A stretch of 64,000 nucleotides of DNA from Dyadobacter soli. GTDB taxonomy: Bacteria; Bacteroidota; Bacteroidia; Cytophagales; Spirosomataceae. A program made the position numbers and the translations under genes. The stretch is taken from positions 1-64,000 of the forward strand of contig NZ_FNAN01000005.1 in NCBI RefSeq assembly GCF_900101885.1, written 5' to 3'. Positions 35,222 through 45,700 of the stretch are shown piece after piece. The notes beneath the pieces were generated by a model, which was not told the origin of the DNA, searched no databases, and worked only from the letters and a program-made list of their open reading frames with translations. Positions within the stretch are counted from its first letter, which is position 1. The number at the start of each line of letters is the position of its first letter.

Positions 35222-38200
35222 GAAAACCTGATCACAAACCTGGTTCCGGGGGGCGCAGTCCCGGGGCGCGCAGTCCCGGGGCGTGTAGTCCCGTGGCGCG
35301 AATGCACCCTTACCTGTAATTTCAACAATTCGGACAGCTCCTTCACGATCACCAGGCCAATGCCGTGCGTACCTTGCCCGCCACCGGGCGACTCGGGGTA
35401 GGAGGTACCCTCGTTGAACCAGTTCTCCACCGGCCCAGGCAGCCCGGTACCCGTATCCGACACCGATAATGTAACCATACCGTCTTCCTGACCGGCATCC
35501 ACCGTAATAGTCCCGCCCGTATTGAACTTGTTGGCATTGTCGATCAGGTTGTGCAGGATCACTTTCAATAGCTGCTGGTTCGATTTTACGACGAGCGATT
35601 CGGGAACATGGTTGGCAAAGACATTCTGCCGATGGGTAAAGCCGTCTTTGAAAATGGCGGCGACGTCGTCGATCAGCCTGTGCACGGCAATTTCCTCAAA
35701 GGCGACAGGGCCGCCCGAAACCTGCGATTTTACGTACGAGAGGATATTGTCTAAAAGCATCAGTATCCTCTCGGACGAGGCGCTCACGCTCTCACCAATG
35801 TTTTCCGCCAGGCCGAAATTTCCTTTCCGGATCAGCGAGGGTATTTGCGAAGAGGTAAATTGTATGGACCGGAGCGGGCTCCGAATATCGTGGCTGATCG
35901 ATCCGATCAAATGCATTTGGAGTTTTATTTGCTTGATCAGCTCCTGTTCCGAAGCTTCCAGGGCTGTGAGCGTCTCTTGCAGATTCTGGGTTTTTTCGGA
36001 TACCCGCGATTCAAGGATTTTGTTCTGCCGGTCTGCTTTTTTGAGACGTTTTTTGAAATACATCCCAAAACCCACTGCCGCAAGGAGCAATACCATCACC
36101 CTGAAAGGCCAGGTCTCGTACCATTTATAAGGAATAATCACCGTGAGCGTCGTCAGCCTTTCCGCTTTGCGCCCATAGCCCGCGTTTTTACGGATTTTCA
36201 AGGTATATGTGCCCGATTCCAGGTTGTTGAGATGGATGGATTGCTGCTCATTTTCAACGGGAAACCACACTTGCCCCGTTTCGGACCGCCTGTCGCTCGA
36301 AACGGAATAATATATAAGCTGGTTCTCCCGGTTGCCGAGGTAAGGTGATGAAATAAACACTTTCAGGTCGGTGGCGGTGACGGGCAGCCTTATTTGCGTA
36401 TTTGCAAATGGTATATTTTGAGAATTGCTTTCAATGCGGTCGATGATGATCCTGGAATCCGGGATGTCGACGGGCATCAGTTCCGGTTTGAAAAACACCA
36501 TCCCGTCCAGCGAAGGGAAAGACACATAGCCATTCGCCAAACGGACCGCGCACGGCTGGCAGCCGCCGTTGAATTCATCAATGCGAAAGCCGTCGCGTTT
36601 GATGTAGCGGTGATAATAGAGCCGCGTGCTGTCTCGGTGAACGGTGTAATCGAGCAGATCCTCGCGAAGGACGCGGAACAGCCCGTGGTCTGTGGGCATC
36701 CAGAAAAAGCCTTTTTTATCCAGTACCAGGCAATGCCCGGCCTTCATGTACTGGTTTTTATCGAGTGGAAACTGCGTCAGTTTTCCGTTTTTGTACAAAC
36801 ATAGGCCGTCGTCACGCGTGGCAAACCAAAGCTCTCCTTGAATGGGTATATAAAGATTTTTGACATAAATCTTCTCCGTGTGGGGGATCACGGAAAAGCT
36901 CTTCCGACTAAGATTTACCTTGAACAATCCCGTATCCGCTCCGACCCAAAGGGTATCCCGCCCATCTTGCAGCATGAACGTAATGCGGAGGATTTTCTTC
37001 GTAAAAGTACGAACCGGCATACCTGGCTCGGCAGGGTCGATGTAGCGCAGCCCCGCAAAACGGGTACCCAGCCATACCCGCCCGGTCCGGTCTTCATATA
37101 TGTGCGAGAGGTTTTCACCCACATTCCATGTATTTTTCAGCGTGTTGCCTCGTGGATCGAAGCGGTAAAGCATATCGTGCTTGATACACCAAATGTTGCC
37201 CGAGCGGTCAATAAGCATGCTGCGCTTGTTCACGGCAGATTCCACCAGCGGCTGGGGAAGCTTATATGCTACCGTTTGCCCTGTCCCGCTTTTCCCCAAC
37301 ACCTCGAAAGACGGTGTGATCACGGTGCTGTCCGACAATGCGTCATGCGCATAATAAACGTTTGCTTGTGCCTCATTGCTGCCGATCGTCAGGGTTTCGA
37401 ATACATGAAAATCGAAAATAAAAAGGCCATTACTGAGCGTACCCAGGAAGAGCCTTCTGTTTTTCGAATCGTAGAATACCGAGGCGACATTGTTTTTTTG
37501 AAAGTCGAAATCGTCGAGCAAAACCTGTGTACGGATGTCTCCGGCAGCCTTTTGCGTGAGCATGAAAAGTTTCTTATCCTGATAGGCGAAAGCATGTTCG
37601 AAAAGATGATACGAATATATCTGGTACGGTTTCGACAGATCGAGCTTTGGGTCGGCATGCCGGATGGGCGTTAACCTCGCTCCCTTGGTTGTTACGGTCG
37701 CATTCGGGGCTGCGAGAAGCGTTATACTACCAGCCCGATCGTCGTTGTATAAACTGCTCCCGATCCTGAAAATACCCCTGGGCCATTGTATCGAGGTAGT
37801 ATAGGTTTTCTGTTTTTTCCAATTGGCGTAGTACCCGATGCTTCCGTCTTTCCGCCAGATAAAAAAGTTGCCGCTGGAACCCGGAGCGGAGAAAACGTAA
37901 TGCGAGGGGAACCATCTTTTTTTGAAGGCATCCTCCTGATCGGGTGAAGACCAGTTCGTCGTGAGCCGATCGGTATAGCCTTTTGAAAAGAACAAACCGA
38001 AGAAGCCTTCCCTGACCCTGAATAGCTCCCGGATGCGTTTCACCGCCGTTGGAACCTCCCTTACCGCTATGCCGGCATCGATTTTCACGTAATCGAAGTC
38101 GTCGGTAGTCGCATATAGCCCGTCGGCATCGGTCAGGAAATCCACGAATGTATTGTTTTGCAGGCCCAGCTCAGCTTTGTTAAAGGTGCGGAACGATTGC

Positions 38201-38412
38201 CCGTCAAACCGAACGAGCCCGTTATAAGTCGTCAGCCATATAAACCCGTCGCGGTCCTGCGCGATAGCTGCCACCGAATTCTGGGGCAAACCGTTTTCGC
38301 TCGTGTAATGCCGTAGGGTATATTTGGGCACCTGCGCGATGCCTTGCCATGCGGCTGCCAATAGTATCGATATCTGTAATAAAATAGGTAGAATCAATCT
38401 CATAGGCTTCAT
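35218..38412 (-). CDS. Reg_prop sensor histidine kinase (downstream copy)
   Basis: 1064 residues from the ATG at 38412. A signal peptide is followed by two Reg_prop beta-propellers (repeats such as GFIWLTTYNGLVRFDGQSF), a Y_Y_Y domain near 725-790, one membrane helix (FRVMVLLLAAVGFGMYF), a coiled coil, the H-box SHDIRSPL near 839 and the HATPase with NLIDNANKFN. No receiver or AraC domain follows, so it is a plain kinase and not a hybrid. Its ATG overlaps the TGA of the sister gene (ATGA). The two are very alike over the full length and arose by tandem duplication. The C-terminus carries 15-bp repeats coding RPGTA-like units. Confidence 0.9.
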   Translation of the reverse strand: MKPMRLILPILLQISILLAAAWQGIAQVPKYTLRHYTSENGLPQNSVAAIAQDRDGFIWLTTYNGLVRFDGQSFRTFNKAELGLQNNTFVDFLTDADGLYATTDDFDYVKIDAGIAVREVPTAVKRIRELFRVREGFFGLFFSKGYTDRLTTNWSSPDQEDAFKKRWFPSHYVFSAPGSSGNFFIWRKDGSIGYYANWKKQKTYTTSIQWPRGIFRIGSSLYNDDRAGSITLLAAPNATVTTKGARLTPIRHADPKLDLSKPYQIYSYHLFEHAFAYQDKKLFMLTQKAAGDIRTQVLLDDFDFQKNNVASVFYDSKNRRLFLGTLSNGLFIFDFHVFETLTIGSNEAQANVYYAHDALSDSTVITPSFEVLGKSGTGQTVAYKLPQPLVESAVNKRSMLIDRSGNIWCIKHDMLYRFDPRGNTLKNTWNVGENLSHIYEDRTGRVWLGTRFAGLRYIDPAEPGMPVRTFTKKILRITFMLQDGRDTLWVGADTGLFKVNLSRKSFSVIPHTEKIYVKNLYIPIQGELWFATRDDGLCLYKNGKLTQFPLDKNQYMKAGHCLVLDKKGFFWMPTDHGLFRVLREDLLDYTVHRDSTRLYYHRYIKRDGFRIDEFNGGCQPCAVRLANGYVSFPSLDGMVFFKPELMPVDIPDSRIIIDRIESNSQNIPFANTQIRLPVTATDLKVFISSPYLGNRENQLIYYSVSSDRRSETGQVWFPVENEQQSIHLNNLESGTYTLKIRKNAGYGRKAERLTTLTVIIPYKWYETWPFRVMVLLLAAVGFGMYFKKRLKKADRQNKILESRVSEKTQNLQETLTALEASEQELIKQIKLQMHLIGSISHDIRSPLRSIQFTSSQIPSLIRKGNFGLAENIGESVSASSERILMLLDNILSYVKSQVSGGPVAFEEIAVHRLIDDVAAIFKDGFTHRQNVFANHVPESLVVKSNQQLLKVILHNLIDNANKFNTGGTITVDAGQEDGMVTLSVSDTGTGLPGPVENWFNEGTSYPESPGGGQGTHGIGLVIVKELSELLKLQVRVHSRHGTTRPGTARPGTAPPGTRFVIRFS
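35246..35300 (-). repeat. In-frame 15-bp tandem repeat at the kinase C-terminus
   Basis: Units CCGGGGGGCGCAGTC, CCGGGGCGCGCAGTC and CCGGGGCGTGTAGTC plus a partial fourth (CCGTGGCGCG). On the minus strand they encode repeated TRPGTARPGTAPPGT just before the last residues RFVIRFS. The sister kinase lacks this insert. Confidence 0.8.
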
Positions 38413-41400
38413 TCTTTCCAAAACTCGATTGAAAACGCGGCTCCCGGCACAGATGCGGCCGCGATGCTTAAATTGATGAGTTCGGCCAGCTCCCGGACGA
38501 TCACTAACCCGATCCCATTCACGGCCGATCCCCGGTCAAGTGACTCCAGATACGTTTCATCTCCCTGATTAAACCAATTCTGTACACCATCGGGCAAGCC
38601 GGGGCCGGTGTCGGACACGAGCAGTGTGATCCGGTCGCCTTGCTCGGTTGCGCTTACGGTCACCTGCCCTTCAGGGGTGTATTTGTTTGCATTGTCGACC
38701 AGGTTATGCAGGATGATTTTCAGTAACTGCCTGTTGGATCTTATCATGACCGTTGCAGGAACCCGGTTCATAAATTTATTCTGATGAGCGACGAATGCTT
38801 CATCAAAAATAACCGCGACTTCATCTACCAGATTGCGGGCGGAAAATGTGTCGTACGCCACCGAGTTGCCGGATACCTGCGATTTTACATAGGAAAGCAT
38901 ATTTTCCAGCAATTGAAGGATTTTTTTGGAAGAATCGTTGACACTCGTGCCGACCGTTTCTGCAAGTGTGTAATTGCCATCGTGAATAAGGTTCGGCAAC
39001 CGTGAGGAAGCAAATTCGATGGAGCGCAACGGACTTCGGATATCATGGCTTATGGACGCGATCAGGTGCATTTGGAGGCGGGTCTGTCGTAAAAGTTCCT
39101 GTTCCGATCCCTTCAATACGCTCAATGTATCCTGCAAGTTGCGTGTCTTTTCCGACACGCGCGATTCCAGGATGCGGTTCATCCGGTCGGCTTTTTTCAG
39201 GCGTGTTTTGAAATAAAAATAGATGGCCACCAGTACGAGCGTCACGACGATCAATTTGAATGGCCAGGTTTCGTACCACGCATATGGAATGACGATTGTT
39301 AGCGAGGTCAACTGTTCCGATTTGGGGCCGAACCCTGTGTTTTTGCGGATTTTTAGAATATAGGTGCCCGATTCAAGATTATTGAGGTGAATGGACTGCT
39401 GGTCATTTTCGATAGGATACCAAATTGGCGTGGCATTTGCTTTTCTGTCGCTCGACACGGAGTAATAGAGCTGCTGATTTTCCCGGTTGCCCAGATACGG
39501 CGAGGAAACGTATACATGCATATCACTGACGTCCGAAAGCTCTAATTTAGGTCCATTTACCGGTATTTCCCGTGAATCGACCTCTATCCGGTCGATGAAG
39601 ATCTGTGAATCAGGCAAATCCAATGGGGTTAGTTCCGGTTGGAAGAATACCAACCCGTGGATCGAAGGCAACGACACATAACCGTTTCCCAGACTTACCG
39701 CACAAGGTTCGCAGGTTCCGTTGAATTCGTCTATGTAGAACCCGTTCCGCTTTGAAAAGCGGTGATAATACAAGCGGGTACTGTCCCGGTGATCCGTAAA
39801 TTCGAGGGCTTCACGACGAGAGAAGCGAAATAGCCCGTGATTAGTCGTTACCCATAAAAATCCATTCTTATCGCTGAGAAAACAATGTGAGTTGGAGAGG
39901 ATCTTCTTTTTGTCCAATGGTAACCGAGTGAGCCGGTTGCCTTGGAGTAAAAAGAGCCCATGAGCGTAGGTGTTGAGCCAGAGTTCTCCTGCCTTGAAGA
40001 GGAACAGGCTTTTGACGCGAAAGTTACCCGTTTTTGGAACAAGGGAAAACGTCTTTCTAGTGTGGCTGATTTTGAACAAACCCGCGCCGGTAGCGACCCA
40101 GACAATGTCCGCTCCGTCTTCCAGAATAAATATAATATCCTTAATTTTTGGTGTGAAGGCGTGAACCGGTGTTCCCTTTTCCCGGGGATCAATATAAAGG
40201 AGCCCATTTTGATAAGTTCCTATCCAGATTCGTCCGGTTCCGTCTTCATAAATTTGAAAACCGTCTTTGCCGATCGTCCATTTGCCTTTCAATTGTTTAC
40301 TTTGGCCATCATACCGGTAAAGCACGTTTATATTCCGGTACCAAATATCTCCTGTACGGCTGATCAGCACGGTGTTTACGTTCGGGGATGCTCCCCTAAC
40401 CAGTTGCGGGAGCGCGTAAGCAATCGTTTGCCCGCTTGCCTTCTTTCCCAGGACCTGGAAAGACGGAGTAAGAACCGTGCTGTCGGAATATGCGATGTGT
40501 GAGTAAAAAATATTCGATTGAGGGTTTTGGTCATCGACCGTCAGTGTTTCAAACGCATGCAGGTCGAGGATAAAAAGCCCGTTATTGAGCGTGCCCATGA
40601 AGAGTCTTCTGTTACTTTCGTCGAAGAATATTGAAATGACGTGGGTTTGTTGGAAATCGAAATATTGGAGTAACAGATCGGTTTGAATGTTTCCCGCGGC
40701 ATCGTGTGACAGAAGGTAGAGTTGCAGGCCCTGACGAATGAATGATTGTCCTGTCAAGTCGTGTGAATAAATCTCATAAGGTTTGGCGAGATCGGGCAGG
40801 GCATGATTTGATCGTCGCGGTGTAAGCTTTATTTTTCCCGGCTTTTCGAGGCTCCGCGAGCCGGTGGCCAGCAGCTCGATATGCCCGCGACGATCATCGA
40901 TATAAAGGTTTCGACCCAGCCTGAAAATCCCGAAAGGAGAAAGTACGCCAGTTCTATACGTCTTTTGCTTTTTCCAGTTTTCGTAAAGATCGATTTCCCC
41001 ACCTTTTCGCCATAAATAGAAACTTCCTTTTTTTTCCGGGAACACGAACAGGTAATGCGTTACGGGGTGCTTTCCGGCATAGGGGTCAGGTAAGCCAAAC
41101 GAATAAGCCCAGCCGCTTGTTCCGTCTTTCACCCTGGGCATGGCGGGAAAGCGGGATTCCAGCAGATTGCTGTCGCGTACGGCCTTGCCTCCCGAAATCT
41201 TAATGTGGTCTAAAAGGGCATTCAAAGCGTAGAGTTGGCCTTTCCGCCCTTCGAGGTCCGGGGTGAACGATATAATCTGATTGCTGTGTAAACCCGATTG
41301 TTCTTTGTTGTAAGTCAGGAACGACTGACCATCGAACCTTGCCAGGCCCATTTCGGTCGCAAGCCATATAAAGCCGTCCTGGTCTTGGGCAATAGACTTT

Positions 41401-41564
41401 ACCGAATTTTGAGGCAAACCATTTTCATCGGTAAAATGCCGAATGCTGTAATTGACCGTTCTAGTGGCGGTCTGCGCCGCCCCCGGCGCTCCTAAAATTT
41501 GTAATAAAACACAGATGTACCATCCCACCCATTTTCCTGATCGGGCGGCAAAGCCCCGGTCCAT
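38409..41564 (-). CDS. Reg_prop sensor histidine kinase (upstream copy)
   Basis: 1051 residues from the ATG at 41564. The frame starts at an ATG at 41618, but the inner start puts the signal peptide (WVGWYICVLLQILGAPGAA) at the front. Domains: Reg_prop propellers from about 45 to 700, Y_Y_Y domain, helix LIVVTLVLVAIYFYF, H-box SHDIRSPL near 841 and HATPase with NLVDNANKYTPEG and GNGIG-type loops. No output domain is fused. It is divergent from a response regulator gene (41853) that lacks the phosphoacceptor Asp. Shared dyad A lies in the gap. Confidence 0.9.
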   Translation of the reverse strand: MDRGFAARSGKWVGWYICVLLQILGAPGAAQTATRTVNYSIRHFTDENGLPQNSVKSIAQDQDGFIWLATEMGLARFDGQSFLTYNKEQSGLHSNQIISFTPDLEGRKGQLYALNALLDHIKISGGKAVRDSNLLESRFPAMPRVKDGTSGWAYSFGLPDPYAGKHPVTHYLFVFPEKKGSFYLWRKGGEIDLYENWKKQKTYRTGVLSPFGIFRLGRNLYIDDRRGHIELLATGSRSLEKPGKIKLTPRRSNHALPDLAKPYEIYSHDLTGQSFIRQGLQLYLLSHDAAGNIQTDLLLQYFDFQQTHVISIFFDESNRRLFMGTLNNGLFILDLHAFETLTVDDQNPQSNIFYSHIAYSDSTVLTPSFQVLGKKASGQTIAYALPQLVRGASPNVNTVLISRTGDIWYRNINVLYRYDGQSKQLKGKWTIGKDGFQIYEDGTGRIWIGTYQNGLLYIDPREKGTPVHAFTPKIKDIIFILEDGADIVWVATGAGLFKISHTRKTFSLVPKTGNFRVKSLFLFKAGELWLNTYAHGLFLLQGNRLTRLPLDKKKILSNSHCFLSDKNGFLWVTTNHGLFRFSRREALEFTDHRDSTRLYYHRFSKRNGFYIDEFNGTCEPCAVSLGNGYVSLPSIHGLVFFQPELTPLDLPDSQIFIDRIEVDSREIPVNGPKLELSDVSDMHVYVSSPYLGNRENQQLYYSVSSDRKANATPIWYPIENDQQSIHLNNLESGTYILKIRKNTGFGPKSEQLTSLTIVIPYAWYETWPFKLIVVTLVLVAIYFYFKTRLKKADRMNRILESRVSEKTRNLQDTLSVLKGSEQELLRQTRLQMHLIASISHDIRSPLRSIEFASSRLPNLIHDGNYTLAETVGTSVNDSSKKILQLLENMLSYVKSQVSGNSVAYDTFSARNLVDEVAVIFDEAFVAHQNKFMNRVPATVMIRSNRQLLKIILHNLVDNANKYTPEGQVTVSATEQGDRITLLVSDTGPGLPDGVQNWFNQGDETYLESLDRGSAVNGIGLVIVRELAELINLSIAAASVPGAAFSIEFWKE

Positions 41565-41705
41565 TCCGCTTTCTTGTATCTGATCCTTCACCGATAGTGT
41601 ACTTGTGATAGTAGGCATGCTGTACTCCGGGGCAAAGTAAAAGAAATCGTGCTTTTGCTATCAATAAAAGAAACACATGTAATCGTAAATACCTGCTCCG
41701 AAACC

Positions 41706-41721
41706 ATAGAAATCATTCTAT
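41706..41721. promoter_or_regulatory. Dyad ATAGAA-N4-TTCTAT, site A
   Basis: ATAGAA-ATCA-TTCTAT, followed by ACTTTATT. It lies in the gap between the Reg_prop kinase and the first response regulator. The same 6-4-6 arrangement is at 42500 and 51913. Confidence 0.6.
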
Positions 41722-41852
41722 ACTTTATTTACGATCAGCGGGTTGTAACAAAAACCATTTCGCCCTACTTTTACCGGCATCACCGGCTTATCTCTTTACT
41801 CCTTTACGTCACGTCCCGAACGCGGCATTGACCGGCCATGGGCCCTACCATC

Positions 41853-42482
41853 ATGAACATCCTCATCATCGACGACCAAACGTTGCTGCGCACCGGCATG
41901 CAGCTTTTCCTGGAAACCATCTCGACCGAATACCAGCTTTTCGAAGCACCCGATCTGAAAATCGCCCGGGGCATTCTTAAAGAACACGACGACATCGATA
42001 TGGTCATCACCGAGGTGAAAGTCGATGGCTTGGTTTCGGCTGAGATCATACGGTTGCTCAAATCCGTCAGGCCGGGCATTTCCATCTTATTCTACTCCGG
42101 CATGTCGGAACGCCTCTTTGCATTGCCGGCATTGCGGGCAGGTGCCAGCGGGTTTGTCATGAAACGCGCCAAACCGGCCGATCTCGCGAAGGCCATCGCC
42201 GTGGTAGGCTCCGGTGGCAAATACATGAGCGTGGAGTTGCAGGCATCGCTGATCACCATGATGGACGCAGGCCCCCAGAAAGACGGCCTGGAATCGATGG
42301 AACGGCTCTCGCACCGCGAGCGGGCGATTATGACGCACGTCGTGCAAGGGAAAACGACGAAGGAAATCGCTTACCTCTTCAACCTCAAATGCAATACAGT
42401 GAGTACCTATAAGAAGCGCATTTACAGAAAGATGAATGTCGCAGATACCTTCGAATTGTCCAAAAAGGCAATCAGTTTCTAG
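41853..42482 (+). CDS. LuxR-type response regulator with Glu at the phosphoacceptor site (RR1)
   Basis: 209 residues from the ATG at 41853; five codons further up there is a weaker ATG. The receiver keeps the acid pair DD (7-8) and the Lys (FVMKRAKPAD). However, the strand-3 end reads MVITEVKVDG, so Glu54 stands where Asp is phosphorylated. Glu there often mimics the active state. The LuxR helix-turn-helix is ERLSHRERAIMTHVVQGKTTKEIAYLFNLKCNTVSTYKKRI (about 149-190). It lies between divergent Reg_prop kinases and the giant adhesin gene. It could be always active and regulate its neighbours through the shared dyad. Confidence 0.85.
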   Translation: MNILIIDDQTLLRTGMQLFLETISTEYQLFEAPDLKIARGILKEHDDIDMVITEVKVDGLVSAEIIRLLKSVRPGISILFYSGMSERLFALPALRAGASGFVMKRAKPADLAKAIAVVGSGGKYMSVELQASLITMMDAGPQKDGLESMERLSHRERAIMTHVVQGKTTKEIAYLFNLKCNTVSTYKKRIYRKMNVADTFELSKKAISF

Positions 42483-42499
42483 GCTTGCAGCGCGAGATG

Positions 42500-42515
42500 A
42501 TAGAAATGTTTCTAT
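42500..42515. promoter_or_regulatory. Dyad ATAGAA-N4-TTCTAT, site B
   Basis: ATAGAA-ATGT-TTCTAT, followed by GCCTTACT. It sits 17 bases past the RR1 stop and 228 bases before the giant adhesin ATG. Confidence 0.6.
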
Positions 42516-42632
42516 GCCTTACTTTCATGAGGTAGAATGCAATGCGAAATATTTCTAACTAGTTTTGACACGCAATGTCAAAGCATTATGCAGGGTGGAT
42601 TTTCACCATGTCAATGAATGCGTATATGTATA

Positions 42633-42650
42633 ACCGTTCGATTTCGAACG
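42633..42650. promoter_or_regulatory. Palindrome CCGTTCGA-TT-TCGAACGG upstream of the adhesin
   Basis: Eight-base arms around TT, 93 bases before the adhesin start. There is no T-tract, so an operator or leader hairpin rather than a terminator. I found it only here. Confidence 0.4.
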
Positions 42651-42742
42651 GCGTTTGCTCGCATTATACACACACCTCCCTCTTTTAACACACGCTTTTC
42701 ATGAATACCCCGTAAATCAGTTAAAACTTAATCCAGACTTCT

Positions 42743-45700
42743 ATGCAAAGAAGACTATTACTTTCGCTGGTCATCAGCGGCTGGGCTTCCTTTGCCGTTT
42801 GCGCCCAAAAACCGGAACCACCGGGAGCGCAGCGCATCGGCACCACAGCCATTGAGGCCAAAACCTCCCTTTCAAAATCAGTGAGTGAATACCGGGCCGG
42901 CTTTGTCGAAAACAAAGGCCAGCTCGTGGACCAGAATGGAAACGCCAACAGCCAGGTTAAATACCTGCTGCAAAGCGGGCCGCTGCATGTGCAATTGCGC
43001 CAAAACGGTTTCAGTTACGACACCTACGTGCGAAAGGGCGCGGGCACACGCAAGTTCCACCGCGTGGATATCGAGCTGGTAGGTGCCAATCCGGCTGCCG
43101 CGTTGAAAGCCGATATGCCCGGCAATGAGGTCAGCAATGTGATCGACGAGCGCGGCGAGTTCCGGAACATCCGCAATTTTCAGCGTATCACCTACACCGG
43201 CATTTACCCGGGCATCGACCTGGAATTCGTGGGCGACCCAAAATCGGACAAGCATGTCGAATACAACTTCATCGTACATCCCGGTGCCGATCCGTCGCGC
43301 ATTCAGCTGCGTTACCGTGGGAGCAAAAAGGTGGCGCTCAGCGGCAACCGCATTGTGATGGAAACCGCCCACGGCAAAATGCAGGAGCACATTCCGGCCA
43401 GTTGGGTAGGCACTCAGAGGAAGCCGGTTAACGTCTCTTACAAAGCGCTCGGCCAGGACGTATTCGCATTTCACGTACCCGCATACGACAAGCGCCAGAC
43501 ATTGGTGATCGACCCATCGCCTAACCTCGAATGGGCTACCTATTACGGCGGCAGCGGCGGCGACGAGCTCACGGCGATCGATACGGATGAAAATGGCAAT
43601 ATATATGCCGTTGGATATACCAACAGCGGAAATAACATTGCGTCTGGTGGAGCTTATCAGGGTACTACGGCGGGCGGAAACGACTTTTTTATTGCCAAAT
43701 TCAACAGCGCAGGGATACGCCAGTGGAGTACCTATTATGGTGGCGACGAATCGGACCAGGCCTATGGAGTTACTATCCGGAATGGCCAGGTTTATATGGG
43801 TGGTCACACCAAGAGTGAAGGTTTGGCGACATCGGGAGCACTTCAGACAACGGCCAATTTACCGACCAATTCCAGTGAGATCCCTTTCCTGGCCCGTTTC
43901 GATGCAAACACCGGAGCAAGGGTTTGGGCTACCTACTACGGTGGCTTAGGAAATAGTAACCACCCCGGCTGGTTTGAATGTCTGAAAGTGGATGCGCAGG
44001 GCAACCTGTTTGCGTTGGGAGGAAGCAGGCCTGCCATAGGTACAGCTCGCCCCGGGGATATTGCAACTCCCGGAGCTTTTCGTGCAGATGGTGGGGGTAC
44101 TACATCATTTTTGGTCAAGTTCGACGCTGCGGGCGTCAGACAGTGGGGTACGTTTGTAGCTGGGGCTAACGGAAATGTAGCCACATTTACCCAGGACGGA
44201 GGCTTGGCACTCGACATGGGTAGTGACGGCAACGTGTATGTAGGCGGTACCGGCACCAACGCAACCAATGACGCGGCTTTCGCGGCAGGGGTAGGAGAGG
44301 GAACTGCGGTACAAAAAGGCTATATCGCTAAATTCGACGGCGTCAGCGGCGCGAGGATATGGGGCCGGTTTTTCAATACCACCATTACCGGATTGAAGGT
44401 GGATGAGAGTAATGGCAGGATTCACATTGTTGGAAGTTCGACTGTGGCAACCGGGGTAGCGTCGGCTGGGGCGTTCCGTTCTTCGTTGGCTGCTGCCCGC
44501 GACGGTATCTGGGCGAGTTTCGATTTAACAGGACATTACCTGAACGGCACCTATCTGGGCGCAATTTCCACGGGGACTGCCTTTGCGAGAGCACTGGATT
44601 GTGCATTGGATGGGAAGGGGAACCTGCTGATCATGGGTGTTTCCAATGCGAATGGCGGCGGTTTGGCCAGCGATTGCGCATATCAGGTAACGCCCAGTGA
44701 GGGCGGGGACATTTTTGTCAATAAATTCAACATTGCGACCGGCCAACGGGTGTGGGGAACCTACTTCGGCGGCTCCGGTACCGACGGTTCGTTCGGAGCT
44801 GCGGGGGCAAACGGAATGGCCCGAACGACGTACAACATGGCCATGGCCAGCGACGGCGGTATTCTGCTCGGGTTTAGCTCTACCAGTACAACACTGGCAA
44901 CCACTGGTAGTCACCAGTCTGCATTGGGCGGAGCCACGGACGGTATGATCGTCAAATTCAACCAGAATGCACTGCCGGCGGGTCTTGCAATTTCTCCTAC
45001 GAACCTTGCGCCAATGACGCAAACCGCTTGTATCCTCGGTATTCCGGGCATGATCACGGGCAATACGGTGAGCATTACCGCCCCGGCGGGCTATCGCAGC
45101 CAGCTTACCTACCAGTGGCAGAAAGCCGATGTGGCTACCGGCCCGTGGGAGGATATTCCGGGAGAAGTTTTCAAGGATTTGCAGCCAGAGGCTTCGCAAA
45201 CCACTAAGTATTACCGTCGTTTGGTGAAAACCTTCGGCCAGGATTGTTTGCCTGTGCAGGTAGACTCTTCGCAGGTGGCCGAAGTGGTAATCGGTGCTAA
45301 TGCGGCTCCTGTTGCGAATGCGGACGGACCGCAATGGTTTGTTTGTGCCTCCAATACCGTTACCCTCAATGGCTCGGCCACGGGTGGCTCGGGTGCATTT
45401 ACTTACCAGTGGTTCGAAGGAAGCTCGGTGAATGGTACATTGCGTGCCAGCACGGAATCCTGGACAACCCCTGCCGTAACGCAGGCGACTACCTACACAT
45501 TGCAGGTAAGCGACGCGGCGGGTTGTACGGACATCGATCAGGTGACGATCGTACCGGTGGCCGCCGCAGCCGGCCCTGCCAAATCGGTCTGCGAAGGAAC
45601 AAGCGGCGTGCAGATCGGTACGCCTGCCATTGTAAGTCCGAAAGTATCCTATGCCTGGACGCGTATTTCGGGTGATCCGCTCACCACATTGAGCTGCACC

